Part shown: piece after piece, positions 11,331 through 23,200 of the stretch
Layout: the number at the start of each line of letters is the position of its first letter
How positions within the stretch are numbered: the first letter of the stretch is position 1
Assembly (NCBI GenBank): GCA_027946555.1
Contig: JAPEVC010000322.1
Span: forward strand, 1 to 30,399
DNA from: Gnomoniopsis sp. IMI 355080
Lineage: Eukaryota > Ascomycota > Sordariomycetes > Diaporthales > Gnomoniaceae
Length of the DNA: 30,399 bases
Direction of reading: 5' to 3'
Program-made: the position numbers and the translations under genes
The notes under the pieces: generated by a model
The model's database searches: none
Seen by the model: only the letters and a program-made list of their open reading frames with translations
Told to the model about the DNA's origin: nothing

Positions 11331-12404
11331 TCAAGCCTTCGTTCCCCGAGCCATGAACAAGTTTCTCTTTCCATGTCGCATTCCCATAGTCACAGTACCC
11401 AACTTCTCGATGGCAAAATCTTTGCCTGCACCAGCCGCTACAAATATGTCCTTAATGCGCTCCTCCGAGAACCCATGGTGTGTCACCGTCTTTAAAGCCT
11501 TCCTCTGGTCTTCGTCTTCTTCGTCTGCATGTTTATCCGAGTGACCATGATGGTGGCTGGACCCATGATCATGGTGGCCGCCGGCATCCGGGTAGACGCC
11601 GTGCGGAAGGAAGTCAAGTATCATCAGGACACCTCCAGGCTTGAGACGCGACACCAGCCGCTTCGCAGCGAGGGAAGGGTCGTCAAAGTGATGGAAGCCC
11701 AGTCCAACACAGGCCATTTCGAAGTCGAAGAACTTGGGATCCCTGAAAGCGGCCGGGTTTTTTTCCGCAGGGACACAAAGATCGCCTTGATATCCGACCA
11801 TTTCATCTTCAGACAAGCCCTACACGTTTGACCATTTTCCTTTTGTCAGAATAGCCGGGTAGCACTCGCGCGACTGGAGAAAAGACGAATGACCAACCTG
11901 ATTCAAAGCTCGGGCGTTATACGTTTCCACCATCTTCTGCGACAAGTCGATGCCAATGCATTGAGTGGTGTAGGGCGCAAAAATCTATTATCAGAGGCCA
12001 TGGTCAAGACGCGAATACCGTGATGCAAAAAAGCTCGTACGCGCTTCACTGAGGTCGGTAGTTGCCATTGGCTTTCTTTGGAAGAAACGAGTGAACTTAC
12101 CCTCGACATGGAACCCGTACCACATGCATAGTCAAGCAGCCTGACTTTCCTCTCAGACTTGCCATCTCTCTTGTCGCCCTCGTCCTCGTCCTCGGACCTG
12201 TCGTCCTCGGCCCACTCTACACCAAGGAAGTCAAGTTTAGTTTTGATACGCCGTGCGATTTCTTCGGTTGCCTGCTCATGTTTCGCATCGTAGCCACTGG
12301 CCTCGTTGCTAGACGACTCATTGTCAGCTTGGAGCCGCTGGCAATCTCGAGAGTCAGAGTACACACTCAAAATGCGCTCGGTTCAGTTCTGTCAGGCTCG
12401 CCAT
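11331..12404 (-). CDS. Class I SAM-dependent methyltransferase with His-rich insert (4 exons)
   Basis: Read on the minus strand, exons are 12404-12367, 12308-12101, 11984-11898 and 11819-11331, giving 273 residues. Introns are 58, 116 and 78 bases; donors are GTGTGT, GTAAGT and GTTGGT, all acceptors end in TAG, and CTGAC-like branch sites are visible. The start has a good fungal context (GTCAAAATGGCG). Motif I, the SAM-binding loop, is LLDYACGTGS at residues 70-79. Asp95 in CIGIDLS fits the acidic ribose-binding residue, Asp124 (YQGDL) fits motif III, and FDFEMACVGLGFHHF (142-156) fits motif IV. LKPGGVLMILDFL (about 170-182) is the usual strand after the catalytic face. Residues 47-66 are acidic; residues 193-208 are His-rich, followed by acidic residues. 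The fold resembles the UbiE/COQ5-like Methyltransf_11/25 group. No membrane segment or clear targeting signal is seen. The substrate is unknown and could be a small molecule or a protein. It has no adjacent biosynthetic genes and runs convergently to the F-box gene across about 4.9 kb. Confidence 0.88.
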
Positions 12405-12552
12405 TTTGACCGACGAGCAAGCTTATCTTAGCTGCAAATATGAGTTTCGCTAGGCGAGGTCTGTCAATTAAAGTGCTTTCATAGCGCGCGACGAAATGAT
12501 TTGTGCGAAATCTGGATTCATAATGCTCCAAAGAACCAAGTCGAGCACCATG

Positions 12553-12558
12553 TATATA
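12553..12558 (-). promoter_or_regulatory. Possible TATA element of the methyltransferase gene
   Basis: TATATA lies about 150 bases upstream of the methyltransferase ATG on the minus strand (minus-strand reading AGTATATACA). Position and sequence fit a core promoter, but upstream ATGs also occur between it and the start, and the motif is short enough to arise by chance. Confidence 0.2.
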
Positions 12559-13295
12559 CTTGAGCCATTCCGGAGACTTTTGGCACACATTTTGACCCTC
12601 TCGGAAACTTTTCAGTGAATGGCTATTGTGTGATGCATGCGGCCATAATTGCATTATAACAAGTCTCCGAGCAAATTACGACTCCTGCACAAACATTTCC
12701 CCTTGTGTACGAAAAAGAGTGGCCCCCAGCCTTGCGAGGAGCCTCGCCATGCGGCTGTCAATATTACCACTTCCGATTAAGGCAACTCCGTCCTCCCAGA
12801 TAAGTCCGACACCCGCGGAAGCTGGTGTAATAGTAGCTACCAACAGGGACTACCTACCCGATGTAGCAAAGATTGCTTACGTCGCAACTTCGCTTGTGGC
12901 AGGCTCGGTATAGATAAACAGGACACAGAATCAAAGTCCACGTACCTGTAAGATCCAGCAGAAGAGAATCACAACGCTACCCTGATGAGGATACAATGGT
13001 CGTCGTCAGGGCCGTCTTGATCGGAGGGCCGTATGCTTCTGCGGCGCACAATTCTCCACAAGGCAAGCAGCAGATTCTCTGAATCAGACTGACTTTCGAA
13101 GCGTGCAGCTGCTAGGAAAGGCGGTGACCCTTAGGAGATGGAGGATAAGGAAATCCTTGTCTGTGGTTGCTTTGTTGTATCTGGTACAGTGACACAGTAT
13201 CGTCAGAACAGAAGCCAGCCAAGGAATAACCCAACAAGTGATAGATAGTCGCAGAAGAAGTGAGCGCAGAGCAATGGGTCTCTTTTTTTTCTCTC

Positions 13296-13317
13296 CAAAC
13301 CTCTTGTTGGAGGTTTG
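13296..13317. other. Perfect 8-bp stem hairpin (CAAACCTC / GAGGTTTG)
   Basis: The arms at 13296-13303 and 13310-13317 are exact inverted repeats around a TTGTTG loop. A run of eight T precedes it on the + strand. It could fold in RNA or be a dimeric protein site; no gene is adjacent. Confidence 0.5.
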
Positions 13318-14222
13318 ACTGACAGGGACCAGGGCTCCTTCTTTGGCAAGTCACGACCCAGCACCGATCTCCGCTGCAGTGGGAAAGGCTCGAGCCGCTC
13401 TTGGGGCCCGCATTGTGGGCTTCTCTTGTGACCGCGCAGACCGCGTCGGTCCGCGACCGCTGCCAACCGGCCCTTTGTGGAACGCTGCCACCCTCGTGCC
13501 GTCGTCCGCGGGGGCGCACAACAGAAGACAGAGAGCGTCTGGCCGGAAAAGCCACCAGGAGAAGAGGGGTGGGGTTTGGAGCATTCATACAGGGGCAACG
13601 TCTCTGCTTTTCAGCAGCAGTCTTCTCCGATCTTTCCGCCCAACTCGCAGGTCGCATCATGCATGCAGAGAAGTTTTTGGATAGTGTACCTAATACTCTG
13701 CATACTCTGCATAAGTACCTACTCTGTGCCGCTATACTATGTATGCACGCGCTGGTCAGCAATTAGCGGGGACCAGCTACCTCAGAAATCGGGGATTCAG
13801 TCTCGATGGTCCCGTCTCTGTTGCATGCTCTCGCATCCTCTCCGCTTCTCGCCCTGCCCAAAGGGACAGCGAGAAGCGAGATGGAGGCAGTCTGCCGTCT
13901 GCCGTCTGCATCATCACGGGATACCATGTCTCCCTAGTAGCCCGCCTAGCGTTTGCCTACTGTGAAGCGGGTGATCTGCAGTGTCAACGTCTTTGCTAAT
14001 CGTGGGATTGCGCCCACGGTGTGGGAGCCTTGTCAATATCATGATGAATATACGGCGTGCGAGGAGGATCGCTTGCAGGCCGGCCGTTCACTTGCTTCTA
14101 ATAACACGTTGAACGGCAGACCGCATGAAGTCTTCCAACGCCGGAAAACTATTGAGAAATAAGCGCACTGTGTCAAAGATTGACCAGTCGCCTTCGCTCT
14201 CGTTGCGCCTCATGATCCTTCC

Positions 14223-14240
14223 AAAAAAAAAAAAAAAAAA
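14223..14240 (+). repeat. Homopolymer A18
   Basis: Eighteen consecutive A. It could be a slippage-prone mononucleotide run or the tail of an old retrotransposed copy. No coding relic or target-site duplication is evident beside it. Confidence 0.9.
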
Positions 14241-17200
14241 TGTCGATGGCTATGCCGCGACCTGCAGGAAATCGAGCAAGTGATATCTCGCAATCCGCGG
14301 GTTTTGGTCGCCCTCCTTCGGGAAGCTGCCCCAAGGTGGGTATACCTGTCGGGTGTTGCGACCAGTGTCTGGGCTTGGTCAGATATCATATTTTTTTGGG
14401 ACGGGGGCTATGTCATTATTATGGTGGCCTTATATATGCGCGCTGCCCAGTTTGATATAGGTCTTTTGTTCTTGTGCGACGCCGGTGGTCCGCCAGGCCG
14501 CGTCTGCGATGAGGTGCAGGACCAAGGACCCACCAACTGTGTTCTGCGGCTGCACGTACCAACATTCTGATATGCCTCTTATCGCCAGTTGCTTCTGCTC
14601 GACCAAAACGCCAATATAGTCGCGGCGCGCCTACGAGGCTACGACCAAATTGGATCTGAAGCCGTGAGACAACGGACGTCGTGGGACAGGTGGCCACACA
14701 AGAGGCAAACGGGGAAGCTAGTAACCCCAATGTGCTGCGGGAAGTGGATACTCTCTGGGACAGATTTCAGAGGCTCATGGGCATCGTATCACCTGACTGG
14801 TCTCTGCAGAATGCAGGCATCTTGACCCTGCGTCGGCAGTGAGTGAGAAGCCAAGTTTCGCAAGCAAGCGAATCCTTCTCGCGGTGACCATCTGACAAGA
14901 TCCTCACCGCCGTTTGGCGGTAGGAATGGACGCACAGCTTGCTGTGCCACAAGCAAACAGGTGCTATTGTCTTCTTTTCTCGGAGTTCACAAGGCCGCTG
15001 CTGCGCCAATTCCTGATCCAGGCATTTCTGGGGTAGCATCCGAGGCATGAGACGGCGCGTGTGGCTGATCCCGCATGATCTGAGGAGACCGCGGGTAATA
15101 CAGTGACGAACTTGGTTGATTCTCCTTTTTGAGGTGTTGCAACATCCGACCAGCAACACAGCGGTCTTGATCAAAGCTGATGATGCAGTAGAGCAGGTGC
15201 ATACATTCGCGTACGTACCACGATCTCCGCACCAAGCCACCAAATCATAATGTAGCACCATCAAAGGCAAGGGCAACTCGCGGGAGCCACACAACAGACT
15301 TTGCGATGGCGTGAGCCGACAGATCGTTAGCGAAAGCCACGCACGTTTGCCGAATCCGAATGCACGTATGTCATGACAGCTTTGTCCCCCAAACAAGCGT
15401 GAGCCCCGAAGCCACACACGAGTCTCTCTCTTAGCTGGGGGAACCAAAGACCAAAAAATAAAAGAAGGATGGGCGAGTCAGCACCCAACATCAAGCAGCG
15501 ACATGGCTGGATGTAGCGCCTTGGTGAGAACAAATGGGCCTCCGTCAAACAAGCTCGTGGATGGGTCACGTCGATCCACAACTGAGCCTGTTTACCATGT
15601 CAAAGGCGGCTCCGGATCCTCATCTGTGCGGAGATAAAAAGCAAAGCGGGTACGGATACAGCCACGTTGTTGTCTGCCCAGCTGCCCAGCTGCCTTGCGA
15701 CGTCAATAGGAAAGTGGATATCCAACCCCTGACAGACCGTTGCACGGGCTTCCCGTCAATCCATTGCGCAGACGTTCCCGAGGCTGGGGAACCCCAACCC
15801 GGGAGAAGCGCGGGTGGTCGGACGCAGGATGGCAAGCCTGCCAGCTCGACCAGTCAAACTCAACTTCCTCTTTTGTGGAGAAAGAGGGCATGAACAGACG
15901 TCGCAGGTGAAGCGGCAGAAGCCGTCGTGTTCGTCTGACCCCAGTCAATAATGGGAGATCAACGATCCGATTTCCCCACAAACCTCGTCAATGTCCCAAG
16001 AAGCTTGGATGAGTGAGTGCTCTTTTTCGCCTTGTGACCAGCCCGCGACTCGCACGATGGGCTGTCGCGCAGGTGGTGGCGCGTATTTGAAACCCGCGTA
16101 CGCAGAACATTGCCAGTACAGTACAATCTCTAGCTACGTACTCTTTGGGTGAGCAGCGTCCAATGCGTCCCGCGAGCCGACAATTGTACGGCGTAGCCGC
16201 TGCATTGGACGCACACATGGACTGACGTGTTGTGATGGAATTCTGAGTAGGCAATAGGAAGCCCTGTCTCCGCATCAGGTGCGCCAAAGCAGCAGGCCAT
16301 CTAATTCCTCCACGGGGCAACGAGCGAGCCAAGCTGTGGGCGCGCTGCTATTGTGACACAGCAACTCCGCCAGGCTGTTGACTCTGTACGCCATGCATAA
16401 CGTGTGACACCTCATTTGCCGGGAAAGCGGTCGGCGAGCGAGGCATGTCGCCTTGTGTAAGCCTCCTGTGCGCAATCGCTCTTTGCGGGTGACACAAACC
16501 ATGCATGTCTCGGCTAAATTCTGCTCACAAATTTGCCGTACAAAATCTTGCCCTTTTGTCGCATAATAAACCCCCAAAAGAAAGAGTTCTGAGCCGTTGA
16601 AGTTGCATTGCGAATGCACTTTGTGTGCTGGAATGCACTGCAAATTGGCCCGAGGGAACGACGGGCCAGGGGAGCGACCATCTTTGGCGAAACCCAGCAG
16701 CTTGGGACGGCGGGCGGAAAAGACGGGAGGGAGTGTTGAGATTGACGAGGTCGGGACGATCTGAGCCCTGACAGTCACTGCTGGACCATACGAACGAACC
16801 GCGTGATGGTGTGGTCCATCCACTTGCAACGAAACACTCCCTACCTTCCTGTCCTAGTCTGGCATCCAGTCCGGCACAGCCAGCGACACCGCTGACACAA
16901 GAGCGCAGATATAGACAAGCAGACAAGGAAGCGTCGAACGAGGGTGCACAAGGTTGGCGTACACTGTGCGAATGGGGGCCCGGCCAGATACAAAGTCACT
17001 GTCCAACCATGTATCGGTACTTCTCCGCAGTGCAACCCTTTTGCGGGCCCACCTGCAGGGCCGCCGAGCCAAGAATGCAGAATAGGAAAGGCTCCTCAAG
17101 CCGTGGTCCACCGCCAATTTTTTCCTGCCGTCTCCTAGCAGATTCCACTGATAATGAATGGAGCCCGCCTGCACGCATTGGAGCACACGCCAAAACCGAG

Positions 17201-18092
17201 GCGGCGGCATTATTGACTCAACAACGATGACGGTTGGTCTGCAATGCAGCTGACGCCCTTCAGCACGACGAAGAGAAGCAGGCAACCAAGCAGCAGCAGA
17301 ATGCATGACAATATGCAAGATGCCAACCAACATTTCCTGTCCAAGTGAGAGGCAACTTATGTTTAGTACATACATAATAGGCGACAGCTGGCTTTCCCTT
17401 TTCGCACCATCATCAGGCAGGGCCCCCAGTGCCAATCCTGCAGCAGGATTAGGAACCGGTGGCATCTTCTGCTGACATACCACAGTCGTAGCCAGAGTTT
17501 ATGGCCCCAGTCCCCGTCTAGACTGAGCTCATCATGGATTGCCCCTCCACAACAGCAACATCCCAAGGTTCGCTGCCCAACCGGAACACAGTGACTGTGT
17601 TAGAAAAATCGGGGACAGGGCGAGGACCGACCCGCGCATGGCCAGTCGCTCACGTGATGCTAGCAATAGGGACCACCCCTGTAGCGATGGACCTGACATG
17701 GAGAGTCAGATGGTAATACACTATTACTACATAAGTACAGAGTACGTAGAAAAAAGGTAGTGAGATACGAAGAGCCTGCCGAAAGATCGTAGAAATTCTT
17801 GTCTGGCTGGGTGGTCGCTTCACAAGCCCAAGAAGGGCTGGGTTTGCCCTGGGCCTGCCCGGAGTCATTTGCGTGGTGCGTCATGCACCTCGAGTCTGAC
17901 CACCACATACAACGTGCAAGCCTTTGTGGCTTACTTCTGTACGGCACAATGCACCGAATGCCATCTATGTCAAATTCCGGGCCACGTTGACCAACGTTGC
18001 AGAGAGTCTGCATCAGCATGACATCTACCAATGGCAATTCGACGATCACAATTAGATCTGTGGGTACCTACCTAGCCGACCAATGCAATTGT

Positions 18093-18153
18093 AAGAAAGA
18101 AAGAAGAGAAAAAAAAAAGGAAAGAAAAAGGAAGAAGGGAAAAAGAAAGGAAA
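18093..18153 (+). repeat. 61-base pure purine tract
   Basis: An unbroken run of A and G made of AAG, AAAG and GGA-like units, beginning about 20 bases after TACCTACCTAG (18065-18075). Such polypurine tracts can form triplex DNA and exclude nucleosomes, and they often mark fungal promoters or 5' leaders read from the opposite strand, but no start codon or gene follows on the minus strand here. Confidence 0.85.
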
Positions 18154-19786
18154 CTCGCAAGGCCGCAGATTGAGACCGCTCTTGGCAATCCAATAATGTG
18201 GAAGAACGAGTGCGCCCCAAATCTGCGGTCCGGTCGGGCTTCTCGCGCGGCTCCACATTCGCTGGACCCAAACTTGATGAGACTGTCTCCGTGGAAAAGC
18301 ATGCTGTCTGTGAACACTGAACACAGACTTCTCAAACCAAACGAACCTGAGTCTCCGCTGGGGGTGTATGCACCTCGCTCGATGATGATCAGTACTATTT
18401 GTAGGTGGCTTACCCACGTCTGAGCTAAAGACTAATCCCAGCGCAATCCTTTTCTGTAGCGGAGCTATTGTGCTGGAGCTTGAGCCGGCATAACACCAAT
18501 GGCTGAACAAGCTGGCCTCATACCTGTGAACAATGGTGAACGAAATGTGACTTATCATCTCGTGTACATTAATAGACAGCCACGTAATATGATGATGTCG
18601 GAAGATCATAAGCGACTCTGAAATTATTAGCACTACGGGCAGTTGCTTTTGTGTGGTAGAATAATTGACCGGATGCCTCCTACGGTCATTTGCGCACAAA
18701 CAAGAGGGATTGGTTGACCAGTCTCGGCGAAGTCTGCTGCAGACAGAACTTGTCTTGCTCGATGGGCCCCAAAAGTCTGTCCTCGCGAAGGAAAGGGGGT
18801 TGCAGCACCAGAAGAGTCAGACACAGCCCACGATATGGTTAAGGTATCGACATCTCCTATGCAAGACAGAGAGGGCCGTCTAACAATTGAGCAGCGGTCG
18901 CGAGACCTCGGTGCTACACTATATTGGAGGACTCGCCTACCTGTGCCGACATGCGTTAGACTTGCAGCACTGTGGGAACTTTTTGATATCTGGTGAATGT
19001 GCTAGAACCAATCTACGAAAGTCACTGAGGGGTCATGCCTTGACTATTTCATTCGGCGCTAGGGCATAGTATCCACTGCAGGCATAAACCCATGGGCTAT
19101 GGTACTATGTTTGACAGGTACAACTTGAGCCATTCAGCATCCCAAGATACCCCGGGCGGGCCCTAAGCTGTTGCGGCGCGGCCCTCCCATGGTGCCCGAA
19201 AGTCACAACAGTAGCTTGGTCCTTGTCCTCCCCCGCAGCCAGGAGGACTTGAAGCTACCGGCGATGGTCTAGGTCGTTGCTTGCGGAAAGTCTCATCCCT
19301 AGTGAGAGCTACTGTGATGACGGTATACGCCGAGATCACATGCAATGACACAGCTAATACCATCCTACATGATGTATCAGCTTGCCTGTATCTTCGACTG
19401 CAAACTAGGAGATAATTGTAATACAGGGAGACCGAGAAGAGAATTTGCTAGCAACAACAATTGGTTCCAGCGATAGACAGCGGAGCCACAACCTCAGGGA
19501 CACTCTGACATAGCTGAGTTGTTGGTGAGATGTCCTCGCGTTCTAGTGCCAATTATAAATGAATACTGCGCCCTAGTCTCACCCACCTCTCGATCAGTAA
19601 TAACTTGGGCAACTGTGCCGAATCAGATGAAAAGACAGACGGAAGAGGGAAAACGAGATAGGAAAGGGCGCTTAAAACGGAAGACGCATTGGGGGCCTAG
19701 CGACCCCAGGGATGGCCTCGCTTTTACTTGTGCACGAGTCCGTGGTTGTCAATCTGTACTGTACATAACATGTTCAAAGTCTGATG

Positions 19787-19800
19787 GATTGATTGATTGA
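19787..19800 (+). repeat. (GATT)3 short tandem repeat
   Basis: Three and a half perfect GATT units in otherwise unremarkable intergenic DNA. Confidence 0.8.
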
Positions 19801-20210
19801 CTGTCGGAAGAGGGGCGAAGTTGTACTGAGACACTCAAGAAAGCTGCAGAGCTTCAATGGGGAGGCTGAATGACGGAGCTAGTTCGAGCAGCGGAAAGCT
19901 CTCAACTATGGCAACCTGCACCGCTTGATCCTGGCTGAGCTTGAACATGGGAAACAATGAATCTTTCCTTACGGCCGAGCTGTTGACTTGATGGCGCACT
20001 CCTGTTCGAAATTGGAGCTTGACCAATATGGTAGCACGACGAGGCAGCCTCGTTTGCTTGGGAGAGGTCGCAAACAAATTTGGCGCGTGTTCTCCGATAA
20101 GCGTCGTCCGACACGGCATGACCCGGGCGGTCCCGCGAAGCTTGTGGGAGGGTACGGTACGTTAACAACCTCGCGTGGACTTTGATCTAGAAGCTTTCGG
20201 TTACACACCC

Positions 20211-20222
20211 GGGGGGGGGGGG
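20211..20222 (+). repeat. Homopolymer G12
   Basis: Twelve consecutive G preceded by CCC. A run of this kind is prone to slippage and sequencing error, so its exact length is uncertain. Confidence 0.85.
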
Positions 20223-23200
20223 TTAAGAATACCGGTCGGCAGCCGCGAACGGTCCGTTAGCAAGAAAGGCTTCGATGCCAGAAATAGTGAATTTATCAAA
20301 ACCATCTAATTTTCCAACTCGCAAATAAAATTTTCACCAGCGCATTTCTAGTGCGAGTGAACAGAATCGTAAATCTTGCTTTGCTGATTGATTTGAAGGT
20401 TGCGAACGCGAGGTCCTTGCCAACCATCCTTTCACTTTCCACGTTGTATTACCGTCTCGAGATGGTCGTACTGCAGTAGCGACCGATTAGATACAGGTGA
20501 TGCTGCAGGCCAAATGAGTAGAAAAAATGTGCAGGGGGCCATGTGCGGTATCATGGCGGGCGGTTTTGCGAGACGGAGTGGTGATGCCATGCCGCTTTCA
20601 TGACGATTTAAGCTCTCCGTGAACAGAGGACGCCGGATCCGATCGACTGTATGCTGATCAAAGACGCCTCAAATTCGAAATGAGGGTGTCTCTCCTCCTT
20701 GCACATGACGTACACAACTTACATATAGGTGTTGGACTCTCGGACCTGCCAGTCCCACAGTGTTATTCAGAGTGGCAACATAGTACTTTCATAATACATA
20801 GTAGAAGCCGAGTTCCTTTGGATGGTGGTGCCTTGCGACCTGGCGGTGTATACTGTTTGCATCGACTGCATCCATTGGCACTGTATTTCGCGAGCAGAAC
20901 AGGGATCACAATCGCGTGGTCAGTGGAGATTGGCATGGTGGATGTGAACCAGGACGACCTCGAGCTCCAGCTCGACATGGGCCCCTGTCCTCGTCCCTAC
21001 TTGTCAGCATTCGAGGTGGAGACGGGAGGAAAAAGGATAGAACCGCATCCCGCCCGCATTGCCGCTTGCGCCTTTCCGGCACACTGGGTCGGAAGGACCT
21101 TTCGACCTTCTCGAAGAGGCCAAGGACGGCTGGCCGGTGCGAGACGCCAGACCTGCGAAAACTGTGGCAGGACTTTTACAAGAGCCGGAATTTTTGAGAC
21201 GAGGTGATTCCGGAAAGATTCGAGGCGAGACAGCCTGGCTAGGTCTGCGGACTCTCTGTGCTTGTGCACTGTCGGACAAAGTCGAAGTGGCTAGTATGTC
21301 GTGCGTTCGATGATGGCTGACTGCGTAGGTATGTAACGAGAACTGGATGTGGATGAGCCCCGGTCGCTGGTGCAGCAGAGTACATGTCTGGGACGGACAA
21401 CACCTGGCTTCCCTCCGGGTGTCGCCAAGTTGTGCTGGCGGGCTTATGTGCGCTTTGTACTATGCACTCGCCCAGTCAGGGCAGGTCGACTGCATCACTC
21501 GAGAGCTGAACTCTTAACCTTGTGCGTTGGTCAGCATCACGAAGCCCGACAACACCATCATGGAGAAAACAGCCAAACCAGGCTATTTGTACGCGTGCCA
21601 GCCCTATGATAAGCACATTAGAGCCTGTACAGCACCACAATTATGATGAGAACGGACCGACTTCCCTGCTTCTTTGCCGAGGCATGATTATTCGAAGCGC
21701 AGCCCTTCGACGGCAGACCAATCAGACAGGGCTGTAGGGCTGTCGGGTGCTGAAGAAGTTGGCATTGCGACTGCAGTGATCTGTGTGATGGGTGGTGACT
21801 CGAATTGGGAAGGCGCAGATGTGCCAATTTCACAGTTCCACGCAGGGCAAGAACATAACACCAGGGCACTGGCAATATCGGCATCGGGCAGGTTTGGTCC
21901 GTGGGGCAGTCTCACGCATTTCGAATTTCCTTACTGTTCCACACTATGTCGACGATTGATGTCCTCTTCTCGCCGTTTGCACAAACAACGCCCCTCCCCC
22001 TTCTCAACGGATCCCACAACGTCGAGTCTTCAGTAGTTGCATCTTGCCTGTTTGACAGTGTCTGCGACTGCGAAGGCCACTCTCACCAACGACCACCACT
22101 TCCCATTCTGGGACTGCCACACAGCTTTGCCAATGCACCCAATGCCCTTGTTTGACAGTCCGATAGCGTATACACTGCAGCAAATTGGGTACAGATAGGC
22201 TGACAATTAGAGCTCGAATCACAGCCAGGGGGATGGCACCTACTAACTTGGAGCCGGCGTCACTACGACACCCACAAACCTTGTGTCCCTGGTACGACAG
22301 GCTACTATTTCTCCTGCTGATCATACAAAAGGCTGAAGGTTCGCGGTACTGTCCGCACTGGATTTGCTGCAGATTCTGCACACCCCTGCAGACCACGAGG
22401 CCCGAGGCGAAACGACTATTCCTCCATCCGAAGCCCCCACAGCTGAGAGCCTCACAGAATTCGGTACGCCACCGACACATACCTCCCGTCCCGTCGCTGA
22501 AAAGCCATTTTCGAATAGTCTAGCCCAAGGACCAGAGCCTGCTACTGGAAGCCCTTCGTTGCGGAACGACTTGAGTTGTGGCCTTGTGAATGTTGCTGTG
22601 AGGCTCGCTCATGTCGCAATCGGGCACGAGCACACCAGACAGGGGCCACACATGTCCACAACCCCACAATCTGGATCCTCGCCGAGATGCGACCTCCGTC
22701 ACCCGTCAAATCGTGTCGACCCGTTAATACCCTTGTAGGCTTCGATCGATCCCGCGCTGTGTCCCGAGCTCACATTTGGAGAGTAGAGCCTCTAATTCAA
22801 GTACTTAGAACCTACGATTGAGAATGAGCTTAGGTGAAGGTGGACACGGCTTGCCAAATTGATACTTCCGTTGTACTGTACTCCTTGCTTCCGCAGCAGG
22901 CTGAATTCCTTGGTCCGTACAGATACCCCATACTGCTGCTCATGAACCTTGTGCTCAATTATCCTATGTAGTTTACCGAATTTGGCGCCGTCCTTATTGG
23001 GGCTGTGTCGATCATCTGTGGGAATCGCACCACCGCTGATCAATCAGCGGTGAGTTGTCCGCAGGAAAGGCAGATGTGGGTTGCAAATACTAGTATTCCC
23101 CATCACCATCATTACTACCATACTATGTCACCAGACAGACCGTACCTTTACCAGGGCAGTTCCCATCCTTCGAAGACAGTGCCAACCGTGAAATACCACG

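Noticed and set aside
13112..13762. 216-codon minus-strand open frame
   Set aside because: No known domain, high Cys/Arg/Ser content typical of out-of-frame translation, and several equally long frames overlap it on both strands.
9860..13934. Shared word TACCATGTCTCCCT at about 9860 and 13922
   Set aside because: A 14-base match in a 30-kb window is expected about once by chance and the flanks differ.
14767..15447. 226-codon minus-strand open frame
   Set aside because: No motif, Cys/Arg-rich, no plausible splice partners and overlapped by other open frames.
16854..17483. 209-codon minus-strand open frame
   Set aside because: No recognisable fold or motif; other frames in the same DNA are equally open.
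18052..18699. 215-codon minus-strand frame ending in a Phe-rich hydrophobic tail
   Set aside because: The Phe/Ser tail is just the reverse reading of the purine tract at 18093-18153; no other coding sign.
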